From Lentinula raphanica (Eukaryota; Basidiomycota; Agaricomycetes; Agaricales; Omphalotaceae), in assembly GCA_027919835.1 (NCBI GenBank), contig JANVFP010000020.1, positions 1 to 64,000 on the forward strand: a DNA stretch of 64,000 nt. Direction: 5' to 3'. Each line of letters opens with the position of its first letter. The first letter of the stretch is position 1. Positions 52,338 through 63,647 of this stretch are shown here, piece by piece. Both the position numbers and the translations under genes were made by a program. The notes beneath the pieces were generated by a model. That model did no database searches. It saw only the letters and a program-made list of their open reading frames with translations, and had not been told where the DNA came from.

Positions 52338-54345
52338 CTAAGTCAAAGGTCCGGGTTTGTCTGGATATCGGAGGTGGAAAGCCGGAATGAGTTCGTCGGC
52401 ATGAATGTCGTCTGCAGCAACCCAAGAAAACTCCTCATTGGTACCTTCATAACCAGACCATCTAACGAAGTACCGCAGGGGACAACGTTTGAACTGACGG
52501 TCCAGCTTTGAATCAAGTACTTCAGCAACGAGGTACTCAACTTCACCTTCAACCTCTATCGGAGGTGGAGGTGGGAATCGGATTCGGATAGGAGGGTTCG
52601 AGTTGTGAGACATGGAAGACAGGATGAATGCGACGAAGATAATCGGGGAGTTGTATCTTGTATGAGAGAGAGCCGATCTTCTCAAGAACCGTGAAAGGCC
52701 CAAGATACTTCTCTGCAAACTTCGCTGTAGGTCGAGTGGATTTGATGTATTTTGCGAGAACGAAGACTTCTGATCCGACGGAGAACTCTGGCGGAGGAAT
52801 TTGTTTTCCATCAGCCTGTTCCTTGTATTTCTTTTGAGCATTAGTGATTTCATCACATAGAAGAGTATGAAGCTCATCGAGATTAACAATGAAATCTTTG
52901 GCTAAGTCGGAACGAATATCGATCTCCGGTCAGACTGTGATGTTCGGATGGTAGCCTTTGTTAGCAAAGAACGGAGTAAGACCAGTAGAAGCGTTAGGAG
53001 CGTTATTATAAGCAAATTCCGCAATCGGAAGAAGGGATGACCAGTCGTCCTGTTGATAAGAACAATAGATCCGGATGTACTGCTCCAGAGTTTGGTTTAC
53101 TTGTTCGGTTTGACCATCAGCTTCCGGATGATAACCAGACGTATAGTGCAATTCCATCGACAAAGCTTGACCTAAAGCTCGGAAAAACGCCGAAACGAAT
53201 TCCGATCCTCGGTCGGAGGTAACATGATTCGGAACACCGTGTTTAGAGAAGACATGAATAACGAAGAGTTGCGCCAATTGTTCGGAGGTGATTTTGTCGT
53301 CACAGGCAATAAAGATAGCTTGTTTGGAAGCACGGTCGACTATGACCAAAATAGCGGTGTAGCCGTCGGAGTCAGGAAGTTGTTCGATGAAATCCATTGA
53401 GATTGAATCCCAAGGACGAGAAGGCACAGGAAGAGGTTTGAGAAGTCCGTAGGGACGATGCCGACGGGGTTTATTCTGACCACAAATCGTACAAGACAAG
53501 ACATAGTCCTTAACGAATTCTCGTACCTTTGGCCAAGTATATTGACGACGTACAGCTTCAAGAGTCCAATTCTGACCAAAGTGGCCAGAGAGAGGATGAT
53601 CATGAAAGAATCGGAGGATCTGCAACCTGAGATCTCCGAAGTTCGGAATGTAGATTCGACCATCCAGACGCAAGAGACCATCTAAACCCATAGTCCATCG
53701 GAGGTTAGAAGGATCATCGACCAACTTCAATCCCACCATCGCTTCACCGTTGGAGGAGTAACGTTCTCGGATCAATTGATGAACTGCTTCAAAGTCCATC
53801 ACAACCGACGCTCGAAGAACAGGACCTTCAAGGAAGGTAGCACAAAGTGATGTAGTGAGTTGATCATTAGTGAATATGGGTCTAAAATTGTGAGGATTAA
53901 CTTGCGCGTAGCCGATATCCTCCTCTTTGGGATAGACGTCCCATCGTCTAGTCATAGCGTTGGGTTTCACACCGAGTTTTCCAGGATGGAAACGGATAAC
54001 GAAGTTGAACTGATGAAGGTATTCGGACCATCGGACCTGCTGTCGGGTAAGAATCTTCATAGTGGAGAAGTACTCCAGATTCTTGTGATCAGTAACGACG
54101 TCGATCGGAGTGCCCAAACCTTCAAGGTAATGCCGCCAAGCTTTAAAAGCTTCGAAGATAGCTAGCAATTCTTTGTCATGAGTGTCATAGTTCAATTCGG
54201 CAGAATGGAAAGTGCGAGAAAGGAAGGCCACCAGATGAATTTCTCCATCGGCGCCGACGATGGATAGAATAGCTGCTAGAGCATAATCCAATGCATCTGT
54301 TTTAACAATAAGAGGTTTATCAGGTTCCCAATGAGAAAGAATAGG
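52338..54345 (-). pseudogene. pol: Ty3-2 pol, C-terminal half: RNase H, integrase, chromodomain
   Basis: The main frame 54291-52930 starts in RNase H (KTDALDYALAAILS, DKELLAIFEAFKAWRHYLEG, VTDHKNLEYF). Integrase follows: HDHPLSGHFGQNWT and CTICGQNKPRRH (zinc-binding), then ISMDFIEQLPDS, HVTSDRGSEFVSAFF and HPEADGQTEQVNQTLEQY with the acidic triad. An in-frame TGA at 52930-52932 (CCGGTC on the plus strand) sits where arginine is expected, again CGA-to-TGA. The frame continues past it, then a frameshift near 52620 leads to the chromodomain: EVEYLVAEVLDSKLDRQ, LRYFVRWSGYEGTNEEFSWV, ending at 52338. A second chromovirus lineage, clearly different from Ty3-1 in sequence. Confidence 0.88.
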
Positions 54346-54956
54346 GGCATGAGGGTTAGGGGTTGAGGATATATTGATATTGATAGTCTTCTACCTACTG
54401 TCAAATAATGGGTATCTTGTATTGTAAATAGTGGTAATTGTCAGTTCTACCCTAGTTATACGTTCTCTAGCCCCTGCAGGAGCCATTGGAAGCCCAGCCC
54501 CTCCTTAGGCAAGGCTCCAGTGGCTCTCGCAACAAGCACCCGACTGCAACCCGACCATAACCCGATGTCAAAAAACCCGACACCCGTTGAGGCCGGGTAC
54601 CCGGCACCCGGGGCTACGGGTACGGGTGTTAGCCGGGTCCCGGGTCGGGATGGCCTCGGGGATACCCGACCCGACCTGTGCCATACACTATTGATAGACC
54701 TTAAAAAAAAGACCCCCTATAGGGGGTGTCAGTTTTTTCCAAAAATGGATATTTCAAGAGATACAATTAATTCTTTTTTTCAAAAATATTGAAAAATGGT
54801 CTTGCCTATATGTTATGCATAACATGTTGCCCAAGTTGTTATGCATTACATCCACTGCTATAGTGAGCTATAGTGAGGCTTATTGAGTAGTGGGCAACTG
54901 CCCCGCTGTTATGCAAAATGGGCTTCAGGCACTTGCCCATATGTTATGCATAGAAG
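54346..54956. other. About 600-bp insertion in Ty3-2 reverse transcriptase, ACCCG-rich
   Basis: Pol homology stops at IQQL (54957) and resumes at HAPILSHWEPDKPL (about 54345); roughly 60 codons of the RT/RNase H linker are replaced. The insert has a run of ACCCG/CGGGT words (54537-54690), a CCCCCTATAGGGGG palindrome (54711-54724), and several GTTATGCATAACA-like palindromes (54816-54953). No gene or clear ends; an unclassified small element or a replacement. Confidence 0.6.
54537..54690. repeat. Imperfect ACCCG/CGGGT pentanucleotide repeat
   Basis: ACCCGACTGCAACCCGACC through GATACCCGACCCGACC, with inverted CGGGTACGGGTGTT in the middle, able to fold back on itself. Markedly GC-richer than its surroundings. 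Confidence 0.8.
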
Positions 54957-56252
54957 TTACAGCCTCAGCTGCTGGATGTCCTTAACCTTCCTTGGTGTCG
55001 GCCAATCGATAATAGCCTTGATTTTGTCCTCGGCCATGGAAAGTCCATTGGGGGAGAGAATATACCCAAGATATTCAACCGTATCAATTCCGAATTCACA
55101 TTTCGCCGGATTGCAGAAAAGTTTGTGTTTGCAAAGACGTCGAAGAACCTCTTTAACATGCTCCTCATGCGCCGTCGGATCATCAGAGTAAATGAGAATA
55201 TCATCAAGATAGACTATAACACAGACATCGAGTAAGTCAGCAAAGATATCATTGACGAAACGTTGAAATGCAGCAGGAGCATTGGTAAGACCAAACGGCA
55301 TGACCAGCCATTCAAAAGAACCATATTGGGTTCGGAACGTGGTCTTCCATTCGTCTCTGTCGGCAATCTGAATGAGATGATAAGCATGAGCGAGGTCCAA
55401 CTTCGTATATATTTTTGCTTTCTTCGGGGCGTCAAGCAAATCGGAAATGAGTGGGAGAGGATACTGATCTTTTTTGGTGATGCAGTTTAGTCCTCGGAAA
55501 TCGATGCAGAGTCAGAGAGAGCCATCCTTCTTCGGAACGAAGAGAACAGGAGCTCCATGAGGAGAAGTCGAAGGCCAAATAGCTCCACTAACCAACTGTT
55601 TGTCAATGAATTCTCGTAGAGCTTCCAGCTCACGAGGGGAGAGAGGGTAAATTCTTCCGATCGGAGGTTCTGCACCTTCCTCCAGATCAATCTTCAGGTC
55701 GTAAGACCTATGTTCTGGGAGCACTTCTGACTCGACTTCATCGAAGACATCAGTGAAATCCCAATAAGCTTCAGGAATAGGAGGAGATTTAGAGTCTGAC
55801 TTCGCCGTCGGCGGTGCTGGCTGAGAGGCTCTAGCCGCCACTTCGGAGTGTACAGTGTAGAGTAGGAGGGGTTCCATACCAGACATCTTGCAGGCATGAT
55901 GAAACACCATAGCACCGACCAAGGCAATATCGACTCTGGAGTATTCCAGTTTTGAAGCCATCTGAACAACGGAGGGATAAGTATATAATGGTTCAAAAGG
56001 AAATTTGTCCGAGAGAGGACGAGGTTTCAAACGAGAACGAGAGGTGAAGGCAGATCGACCAGCTCTTGTAGGAAGAGGATCATCTGGAGGTGACCAAGGG
56101 TATCGAGTCGGATCAAGATTCTCTGAGTCCTCCGATCCGTCAGAGGGTATCTCAGAAGAAGACGTCTGTGATAAAACTTGATCAGTGGTTCAGATTGTAA
56201 TTGTTTTCGCTACCCAGTCAATTGATGGATTGCAGCGGGAGAGAAAACTATA
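54957..56252 (-). pseudogene. pol: Ty3-2 pol, N-terminal half: linker and reverse transcriptase
   Basis: One minus-strand frame. From 56252 it reads YSFLSRCNPSIDWVAKTITI, the end of the protease-RT linker, then a low-complexity linker and VFDEVESEVLPEHRSYDLKI, the start of RT. RT motifs follow: [62 protein letters not shown] and [16 protein letters not shown] (YLDD). The TGA at 55512-55514 stands between KKDGSL and LCIDFRGLN, where arginine is expected, another CGA-to-TGA. The frame ends at 54957 at the ACCCG-rich insertion, and its upstream partner is separated by the TA element at 56253-58572. Confidence 0.88.
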
Positions 56253-58572
56253 AGATATGCGACATCCAGATGCATCGGCATCACATGACCTCTCAACCCT
56301 GCCACCTCCCCCGCCCAAAGGCTCTGGCCACAAACACTTCAGCCATATTCTGTGACCTAAAACAAGGTCTTTAGAGCTCATATTAGTAGTTCTTGGTTGT
56401 ACTTTCTTAATATATAGTGATCCTTTTGAGTAGTACAATATTTTTTTCTAAAAAATTCTAAAATGCTTCCAATGTCAATTGCAATCCAACAGGCAAATAA
56501 AAGTTTTTGAATGAAAATAATTTTGCGCGGTAATACGCCCATTTTGCGTGCAGGCATGCAATGGCCTAATTTTAACGATTAGAGCCTTGTAGAGTACTAA
56601 AGGACTGTAGTGAGCCCGAGCTGACAGTCAAACTTGTATCATGTTAATGCCAGGATGTCAGATCCAGACAGGAAAACACATCCTGACGAATAATAAGAGT
56701 TCACACTCGAGTCCCTTGGTCGGGGAGTCCTTCAAGACAAAGCCACCTCTGATATGAGCTATCAAGGGATTATCAACTTAGTTTTCAACGCCTAACGGCC
56801 AACTGAGTATGATACTGCACCGAGACGAGCTTAGAACCAATAGATCTATTCGTATTACCAGTGGGGATGGATTATTCAAGGCCCAGACTCAACAGATCTG
56901 TTCACTTAGATCGAGTTTCGGGATGGATCAGGTCGCAGGAATGTGACTAAACGGAGAAACAACCAAAGTGTAGCATCCCAGTTACATGTGGACGTTTCCT
57001 AAATGGGAAATAGACGCCTGAGATGTACAGCTTTGACCAAGAGTGTTGCAAGGGTAGATCTTTCGACTTCACCATTGTTAAACCTCTGGATCTATTCGAT
57101 ATATGCATATCGTTGGAAAGCTAGAAGCCAAACGAACCTATTGGGACAGGTTTCCCCCCTTTATATGTACTCCCATTCAGTTGGAGAGGCATACAACTAT
57201 TCACATAGCGGAATCAAATGAGGAAACGTTTGAGTTACCTGTGCAGGAGCTTATCCGTGCCCTTTAACCACCAGCATGTGGATGGACGCACAGACCAGGT
57301 CCGGATTCGAAGGTCAGGCAACTAGATCTCAACGAAGGACCACCAGAAATGGACATTTTACTCGTTTTTATCCTTTTACTCTCTGTTTCTCTGGTGTTTG
57401 TATCGTTTCTCGTCCTATCTTTCCTTATATGTATCAGATCTCGGACTCCGTTCTCTCAAATCTATAGATCTATTCCATAAAATAGTAAATTGGCTACAGA
57501 TCTCTTCGTAGAAGTACTTAAGGACGTAGCCTACAAAAATATAGTTCAGGTTTTGTGCCCAGTTTCTCTGACTAGCTAACCTTTGCTCTCATACGTGAGG
57601 AGTAAAGGCTTTGTAAGCCGGGCGGTCTTCGAAAGTGGTTGTGAAATTCTCATCTCGTTAGGCCCGATATCTTGTCAGTTGATAAAGTCTCAGCTAGATT
57701 TGAATCGAAGGTAGACTCCTATCGTGGAGATACAGAGGGCTTGGTTCTTGGTTGTTCCAAGTGAGCGTTCAGAGTTTCGGTGGCTCTGTTCAAGCAGACG
57801 TGTGGTGATCGGTGATCCATACGAGCTGTGAAGGTTTCCTGTGATCGGTGATCAGTAGATCTTCAACCTGGTTCTGATAGTATTTGTGTGGTCATAAAGT
57901 CTGATCTATACGAGTTCTCTCGTTCCTTGTAAACCCTTTGAGTGGATCACTCACCCCCTTCGAGTCCAGATCAAAAGATCTGTACTTCCGTGTCACTTCG
58001 CTCTGTTGACCTGTATTGCAGATCCAGTAGATCTTTTAAGACTACCAGTTCGTTCTAAGGTATAAGATTGTGCGGAATCTCTGACAACGCCCCACACCTC
58101 GCTTAAATACATTTGACAAACGACATAAGAAGTATATTGGTGATCAGTGTTCAGTGATAAAGTCACTAGGTCATTAGATCTATCCAACGAAGCATTAAAT
58201 TGCACCCTTGATATCCTTGTTAGCGGGCGTCTATGGGCGCTTAGCTATATATGGAAGGTATTTCCCTCGCAGTAACACTTTCCCACCATCCAAAGGCCCA
58301 AAACCAAGCCAGAATGCAATTTGCTTACAGTTTTCAGTAGGCAGATGCCTGTTTATTGGGCTCACTGTTCAGTGAAGAATCAGCCGTTAGTGATTGTATT
58401 CTCTCTGAGCTCAGAGGCACATTTATTAGTAACTTTTCTATCTGCTTTTCAATGATTCTGTTGATACCGAACAAAAAAAATTTCTGAGGTTGCAAGATTT
58501 TTGCGCTGGATCACTCGGCCCGCGGTAAGCGCCCAGTCATGTGATGCTGATGCTTCCGGATGTCACATATCT
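56253..58572. mobile_element. TA-inserting non-autonomous DNA element
   Basis: Inverted ends of about 37 bp: AGATATGCGACATCCAGATG on the left and AGATATGTGACATCCGGAAG in complement on the right. It sits between TA dinucleotides. Joining the flanks at one TA restores the pol frame exactly (SSCKAVLG then YSFLSRCNPSIDW), so the duplication is TA and the boundaries are certain. Without the nested 1.69-kb repeat it would be about 0.62 kb with no coding sequence. TA duplications fit the Tc1/mariner/pogo group, but the ends are not diagnostic. Confidence 0.85.
56531..58222 (+). mobile_element. 1.69-kb non-coding repeat, copy 3
   Basis: 1692 bp, almost identical to copy 1 (31894-33586), with only scattered substitutions and 1-bp indels. 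GCGG at 56527-56530 and 58223-58226. Nested inside the TA element. Confidence 0.88.
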
Positions 58573-58880
58573 TATCCTAAAACTGCTTTACAAGAAGAAT
58601 CCAAAGGTGTGACATAAAAGTCCAGAAGTAGTTGCTCGTTTGAAGGGAAAACTACCGATAACGAAACGTATTCCAAGATCAGAGTCGGAGAAAGTGAACC
58701 ATCAAATAATCGGAGATTGATCGGAGTAAGGATAGGTTTTGTCAGAATTCTTTTTTGGTGAACAAATGAAGTATCAATAAAACAATCAGTAGAACCGGAA
58801 TCAAGTAAAGAATCAAAAGAGATGGAAATGTAATCAGAAGTAATAGTAGAAATTTAAGCAGACAGAGGTATGATGAAAGA
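58573..58880 (-). pseudogene. Ty3-2 protease
   Basis: The minus-strand frame has ISFDSLLDSGSTDCFIDTSF, the DSGS-type aspartic protease active site, then LRLFDGSLSDSDLGNTFR, and after a small frameshift VVFPSNEQLLLDFYVTPLDS and SSCKAVL, where the TA element interrupts. The downstream residues continue at 56252. Would cleave the Gag-Pol polyprotein. Broken by the insertion and the frameshift. Confidence 0.82.
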
Positions 58881-58987
58881 TTTCTCAAGATTAGAAAGAG
58901 CGGACGCGTTGAGAGTTAGCACCTCTGGTAGAGTACGAACCAGGTCAACGCAACTCCTGCTTCGTGCGGAGGGACAGGAGTTGCGGA

Positions 58988-60734
58988 CTATTTTTCCGGT
59001 TCCTCCGACGGAGAGTCCGGAATCTCTTCTTCTTCAGCTACATCCTCGAGAACGCCAGCTCTGCCTTTAGCAGCATTTTCTTTAGACTTCTTTCGGGGAC
59101 AGTCCTTAAGGACATGACCACCTTGTCCGCAGAAAAGACAGAGATTAAACTTCTTACGACGTTCCCGTTCTGCAGGAGTAAGCTTGCCATCGGAGCAGAG
59201 GTTGTCTGCGATTGATTTCTTCGGAAACTTGTTGCCAGAGTTGCCTTTGTTGTTGTTGGAATTACCGAACTTCTTTTGATTGTTAAAGTTCGAACCAGAG
59301 GACAAAGAGGACTGATTAGCACCAGAGTTCTGAGAGGAGTTAAACGGTACCGGTTTCTTGCCATCCTTCTTTCCTTTCTTTGGGTCCAAAGGCTCCGAAA
59401 ACCGATGACTTTCCCGCTTCTTCTCTTCTTCTCTACGCCAGTAACGGTTATCCAACCGCAACACTTCTCTCCAATACTCGGAGAGAGTCCGAGGTTCCGG
59501 CATACGAGCAATTTCGTCCTTGAGTCGGGGTGCTAGTCCTTTCTGATACGCCCATCGGAGAGCGTTAACATCCCAACTGGAGGCAGCAGCCAAAGTGTTA
59601 AACTTGATATTGTATGCTCTGACCTTATCGTGGTTGCGCATCCAAAGGGTTCCGAGTTTATCTTCGGATTCACCCTGCGCATCATACAAACCAAAGTTTT
59701 CCTGCAGCTCCTGGACTAAAGCAGCGTATGACGTGATCCAAGCAGGTAGAGCTTCGACATTCGGATCCAAGATGTCCGGTTCAAACCATTCACGAGCGGC
59801 GGGGCCGGTCAAGTATGACAAGGTGTAATTGATTTTCCGCTGATCAGTGAAATAGTTCGGACAATCAATGAATACCAAAGACAAAGATACCAGGAAAGAT
59901 TTGAGTTTTCGGGGGTTGGAACCATCAAATGGTTCAGGGTCTTTGACCTTCGTCTTTCCAGAGTCCAATTCCGACTCCTTCGGACGTAAGGCCGATGTGA
60001 AATCCGCAAGAGTTTCGTTGAAGGACATCAAAGCATTAAGAGCCAAGTTATCTGATGAACGAGAAGAGCTCGAAGAGCGACTTCGAACCAACGGAGGTGG
60101 ATTGGGAGGTGGGTCAGGAGGATCTCGATCGTCGCCAGGGCGTCCAGGAGGACCATCATCAGGCGGACCATCGTCTGGTGGACCTTCAGGAGGATCACGT
60201 CTCGGGCCATCAGGAGGTCCTTCATCATCCGGTTCATCACCAGGGAAACCTGGCCGGAAAGCCCAGCGGATCCGACGGAGGATCACGTCGAGGTTCCGGA
60301 TCCCTGGAATGATGACTACCTTGCGAATGTCCAGGTAGAGAAGGAACTTGGGTAGGTCTAGCAGCTGCACAAGACAGAGTAGGAGGTGGTTGTAGTGGAG
60401 GAACAGGTTCACCTTTGATAACCCATTTAGCTTTCGGAGTTAATACACGAACGTGTTCACCACTAGGCAGAATAGTGGTCTGATAGACATACTCCGTAGA
60501 TTCCAAAACACCGCAAACGTTTTCAGTAGTAATTGTCGGAAGAGGAACAGGAGCGGGACCAAACGCAGAAATGCGCGGTCTCCGGTAACCAACTGCAGAG
60601 ATAGATTCGTTGAAAGCCGTCAAAGCCTGAGCATTTGTGACAAAAGGATTTTCTTCATCCCGAGTGGGAGAAGGAGTACGAGGATGACGAGCAGCACGAG
60701 TTTGAGCCCATAGTGTTCGTTGAGTGCGATCCAT
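58988..60734 (-). pseudogene. gag: Ty3-2 gag, frameshifted
   Basis: Starts at ATG 60734 (MDRTQRTLWAQTRAARHPRT), continuing NAQALTAFNESISAVGYRRP and TEYVYQTTILPSGEHVRVLT. A frameshift at about 60240-60300 passes to the frame ending at 58988. That frame has a Pro/Asp/Gly-rich linker (DDGPPGRPGDDRDPPDPPPN), the capsid-like core (LDSGKTKVKDPEPFDGSNPR, YTLSYLTGPAAREWFEPDIL and DKVRAYNIKFNTLAAASSWD), and a zinc knuckle CLFCGQGGHVLKDC with classic C-x2-C-x4-H-x4-C spacing. The acidic C-terminus is DVAEEEEIPDSPSEEPEK. Typical gag of a basidiomycete chromovirus, distinct from Ty3-1 gag. Confidence 0.88.
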
Positions 60735-60785
60735 ATGGAATAAAGATGAATCAGTGCAACGTTGACGAGATAAGTTTTAATATAA

Positions 60786-61366
60786 TGTTAGGACCGTGCC
60801 ACCAATGGAGTCGGAGCTCCGATCAGAGACACAGAGGATTGTTGAACGTTAGTGTTGTTATTGAGCAACACCCTCGCCACGTTACCGTGTTCAACCAAGA
60901 GAGCAGATGAGGACAAGTACAAAGTCCGACGGAGGTTCGGAGTCGGCAATGATCGACGATCAAGACGACACCAAGAGCACAGAGGTGAGTGTTAACATTA
61001 ACGAGGTAATCCAAGTTGATATTAAAACTGAGGTATGTAAGTATGTACATGCTCCTTATATACTGTACGGATAGTCAGTCTAATCTAAAGTACTTGAATA
61101 AGACGATACACATCTCGGTACTACAGCATCGGAGGTGAGAAAGACAATAAGCTATTGTAAAGTAAATCAATATAAAGGTCAGCTGAGCTGTCAGAGGATA
61201 AAACAATAAGATCATAATCAAGTTATAAGACCAGACCGATGCGCCAACGGAATCAGAAGGAGGGACAAGGCGGACACTGCTAGTCATGACTGGAGAGATT
61301 CAGGAAATCTCTAAGTCCAATCGCCGAGTGAAGCTCCGACAGAGCTCCGAGGATTATGGTTGTAAC
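60786..61366 (-). repeat. Ty3-2 5' LTR
   Basis: 581 bp, TGTTAGGACCG...TTGTAACA. Next to it in the interior is TTATATTAAAAC on the minus strand, without an obvious TGG-type tRNA primer site. Confidence 0.93.
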
Positions 61367-63207
61367 AGTTATGAGTTTTAGTGTGTTAGGTGTGATAAGT
61401 GCTAAGTGTACTGAACATATTGAGTAATATAAATTGTTTTAAGTTATCAAGGGTACTAGGTGTGCTAAAAATATCATGTACAATATATTTACTCCCCAAA
61501 ATATTCAGTTTGGTATAATTGTTGAGTGATATAAGTGATTGAAGGTACTAGAGGTGCTATGAATGGCATATACATGCTATATACTGACTGTGTAGTGGAT
61601 TTGGTATAATTTAGAGTGATATTGTTCTTCAATTGTATTGTGTAAATTTTTTGTTTTGCATTTTCAGGGCCAATGAGGCATTTCTGAATTTTTTGAGTAT
61701 TTTTATGAATTTTTCAGATTTTTTGCTATCAGATAAGATCAAGTTTTATTTTTAGTCCAATAAAGGTACTAGGATGCTAAATATAGCATATACATCATAT
61801 ATACTGCCTGTATAGTAGATTTGGAATGATTTGGAGTGATTAAAATTTTACACTTGTCATGTATTTTTTTTTTATTTTGCATTTTCAGGGTCAACAAGGC
61901 ACCCCTGAATTTTTTGACTATTTTTAGAATCTTTTTCAGATTTTTTGCTACAAGATGATATCATGATCAATTTTTTTCTTTTTGGTAATTTTGATGTGCC
62001 TGGGCCTGCAATAGGCTCTATACCATCCCTAAATATTTTTTGCATTCTTAGTGATTTTTTGGGCTATTTTTAGTACCTACATTGGCCCTACATCATTTTT
62101 TATCATATGAGGTCATTTGCTTACATATCCTGATCTGACCTAATCAGGCCATTTTAGGTTTTTTATGAATTTTCGAGTTTTTTTGAAAATGTACTGCTTA
62201 TTTAATATCTGAATGATTATTAATTACCCAAAACAGTAAATATAAGCCATATGTGACAGGCATGACCACCCCCTGGGGCCATTTCCGGGACCCTCTTCAG
62301 GTTATGACAACTATTTGCAATAGGTACCCAATAACTTATCGGTACTTTTTACAAAAGTTTTACAGTATCAGCTGCATTTTGAGAGGCTACTTGTGCATCA
62401 ATGTATTCTGGAATTTCATGAAACCATTCCCAGGTTTTTCCCTAAGGTTTGTTTGAACAAATATGTGCGCGACGACAATGAATCAACATACCGCAGGTTT
62501 ACCTGGCCACCATTTGTGCCAAAAGTACTGTTCCACTAACCGCAGCGGTGGCCGAACTCCAGTTTGCTTGCCATTCCTGTCTATCTCAGGCTCACCGACA
62601 GACTAGCAGTGCCAGAGTTCGCTGAGGCTTTCCCACTGGTCCAATGTCTTTGTTGGCTTGTAGAGATCCCAGAGTTGTTCCGGCTGCTGGACTTGTTTGA
62701 AAACATCATCCCAGATGATAGACTTCTGGCCGACATATGGGGGAAGCAAGAAAATTGGTCCGCCTGTGAGAACAAAACATGAGCTTCATAAGGAGTGAAA
62801 TGAGTCTCGATATCACTCACCTGGTTTAGTATATACATCAACTGGTGGGAGCTTGAGGTCCACCTGCATTTGAGGTCAGGGTATTTCACGTGATTTTGGA
62901 GACAGTGATACGAAAGGTCGATACGACTCATCTTCCAGCTGGTATATGTCCATGTCATCGGTGTTGTGCTCGGCAGGTAGTGCGGTGGTGGTGGTAGGAA
63001 TATGTGAGGTTGTTGGAACGATATTGGCAGCAGGGAGAAGTGCAGAGGAGGAGTCCAGTGGCAGACGATAGGAGATGGTCATTTGAGATTTTGTGACCGG
63101 CTTGTAAGCATGAGGAAAGAGGAGTTGTGTTCGGCAGTCAAGTTGAGCTGAGAGCTTCTGCATTTCGATTTGCATTCCAGTCATGATCATGCGAACCTCC
63201 TCGAGTG

Positions 63208-63489
63208 CATCAGGAAAAATATTTTCATCTCTAGAGTCCCCAGAGATACCCCCCAATTCCTAGGCTGCTGAGAGATTTTTGTGAACTTTGAAAGATCAAA
63301 AAACATCCTAGAGATCCTGAAAGATCCTGAGAGCATCTGAAAGCACCAGAAAGCACCAGAAAGCACCAGAAAGCACCCAGAGAATTTTTAGAAGCCTCAA
63401 AGAACTCAGATACTCTAGGCTCTCTGAGACTACCTAGGAATTGGGGGGTATCTCTAGAGACTCTAGAGATGAGAATATTTTTCCTGATG
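63208..63489. mobile_element. Family C element, 282 bp
   Basis: CATCAGGAAAAATATTTTC...AATATTTTTCCTGATG with TG on both sides. Contains AAAGCACCAG repeated; it has one 10-bp unit more than the near-identical copy at 15252. Confidence 0.9.
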
Positions 63490-63647
63490 TGCGAGGTGCA
63501 GTGATTCGTTTTGAATTCGCTGAAGGTCAACGGGACTTCCAGCTTTTGCCTGTATCAGGCTCAGCTGTGTCAGGAACTCAGTCTTCATCCAATTTGTAAC
63601 ATCGTTGTCCATGAATGCTGGTAGTTTGAAAATATTTGAATTGGGCA

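Larger units (their letters stand above)
49680..61366 (-). mobile_element. Ty3-2: LTR retrotransposon, chromovirus, minus strand
   Basis: 11.7 kb, flanked by the 5-bp target duplication GTTAT (49675-49679 and 61367-61371); the host family-B arm reads CTGTTATGAGTTTTA when uninterrupted (as at 40930). LTRs are 49680-50270 (591 bp) and 60786-61366 (581 bp), starting TGTTA and ending TAACA. On the minus strand: 5' LTR, gag, protease, RT, RNase H, integrase, chromodomain, then an accessory gene on the opposite strand, a purine tract AAGAGGGGGATAC and the 3' LTR. It is enlarged by a TA-inserting element carrying a 1.69-kb repeat, a family-C element and a 600-bp insertion in RT. Several CGA-to-TGA stops and frameshifts make it defective. 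Confidence 0.93.
47689..62371. mobile_element. Family B foldback element, copy 2 (split by Ty3-2)
   Basis: Left end GAGGATACAGTAAGGCTTTTG at 47689; right end AAAGTTTTACAGTATCAG at 62371. Removing Ty3-2 and one copy of its GTTAT duplication leaves about 2.99 kb, the same size as copy 1. The arms pair with each other (GGTACCTATTGCAAATAG against CTATTTGCAATAGGTACC) around the core at 48826-49535, whose loop is in the opposite orientation to copy 1. The bases outside the two ends do not match, so no target duplication is seen. Confidence 0.85.

Noticed and set aside
54340..54365. Telomere-like GGGTTAGGGG
   Set aside because: A single occurrence inside the pol-coding junction, not a tandem telomeric array.
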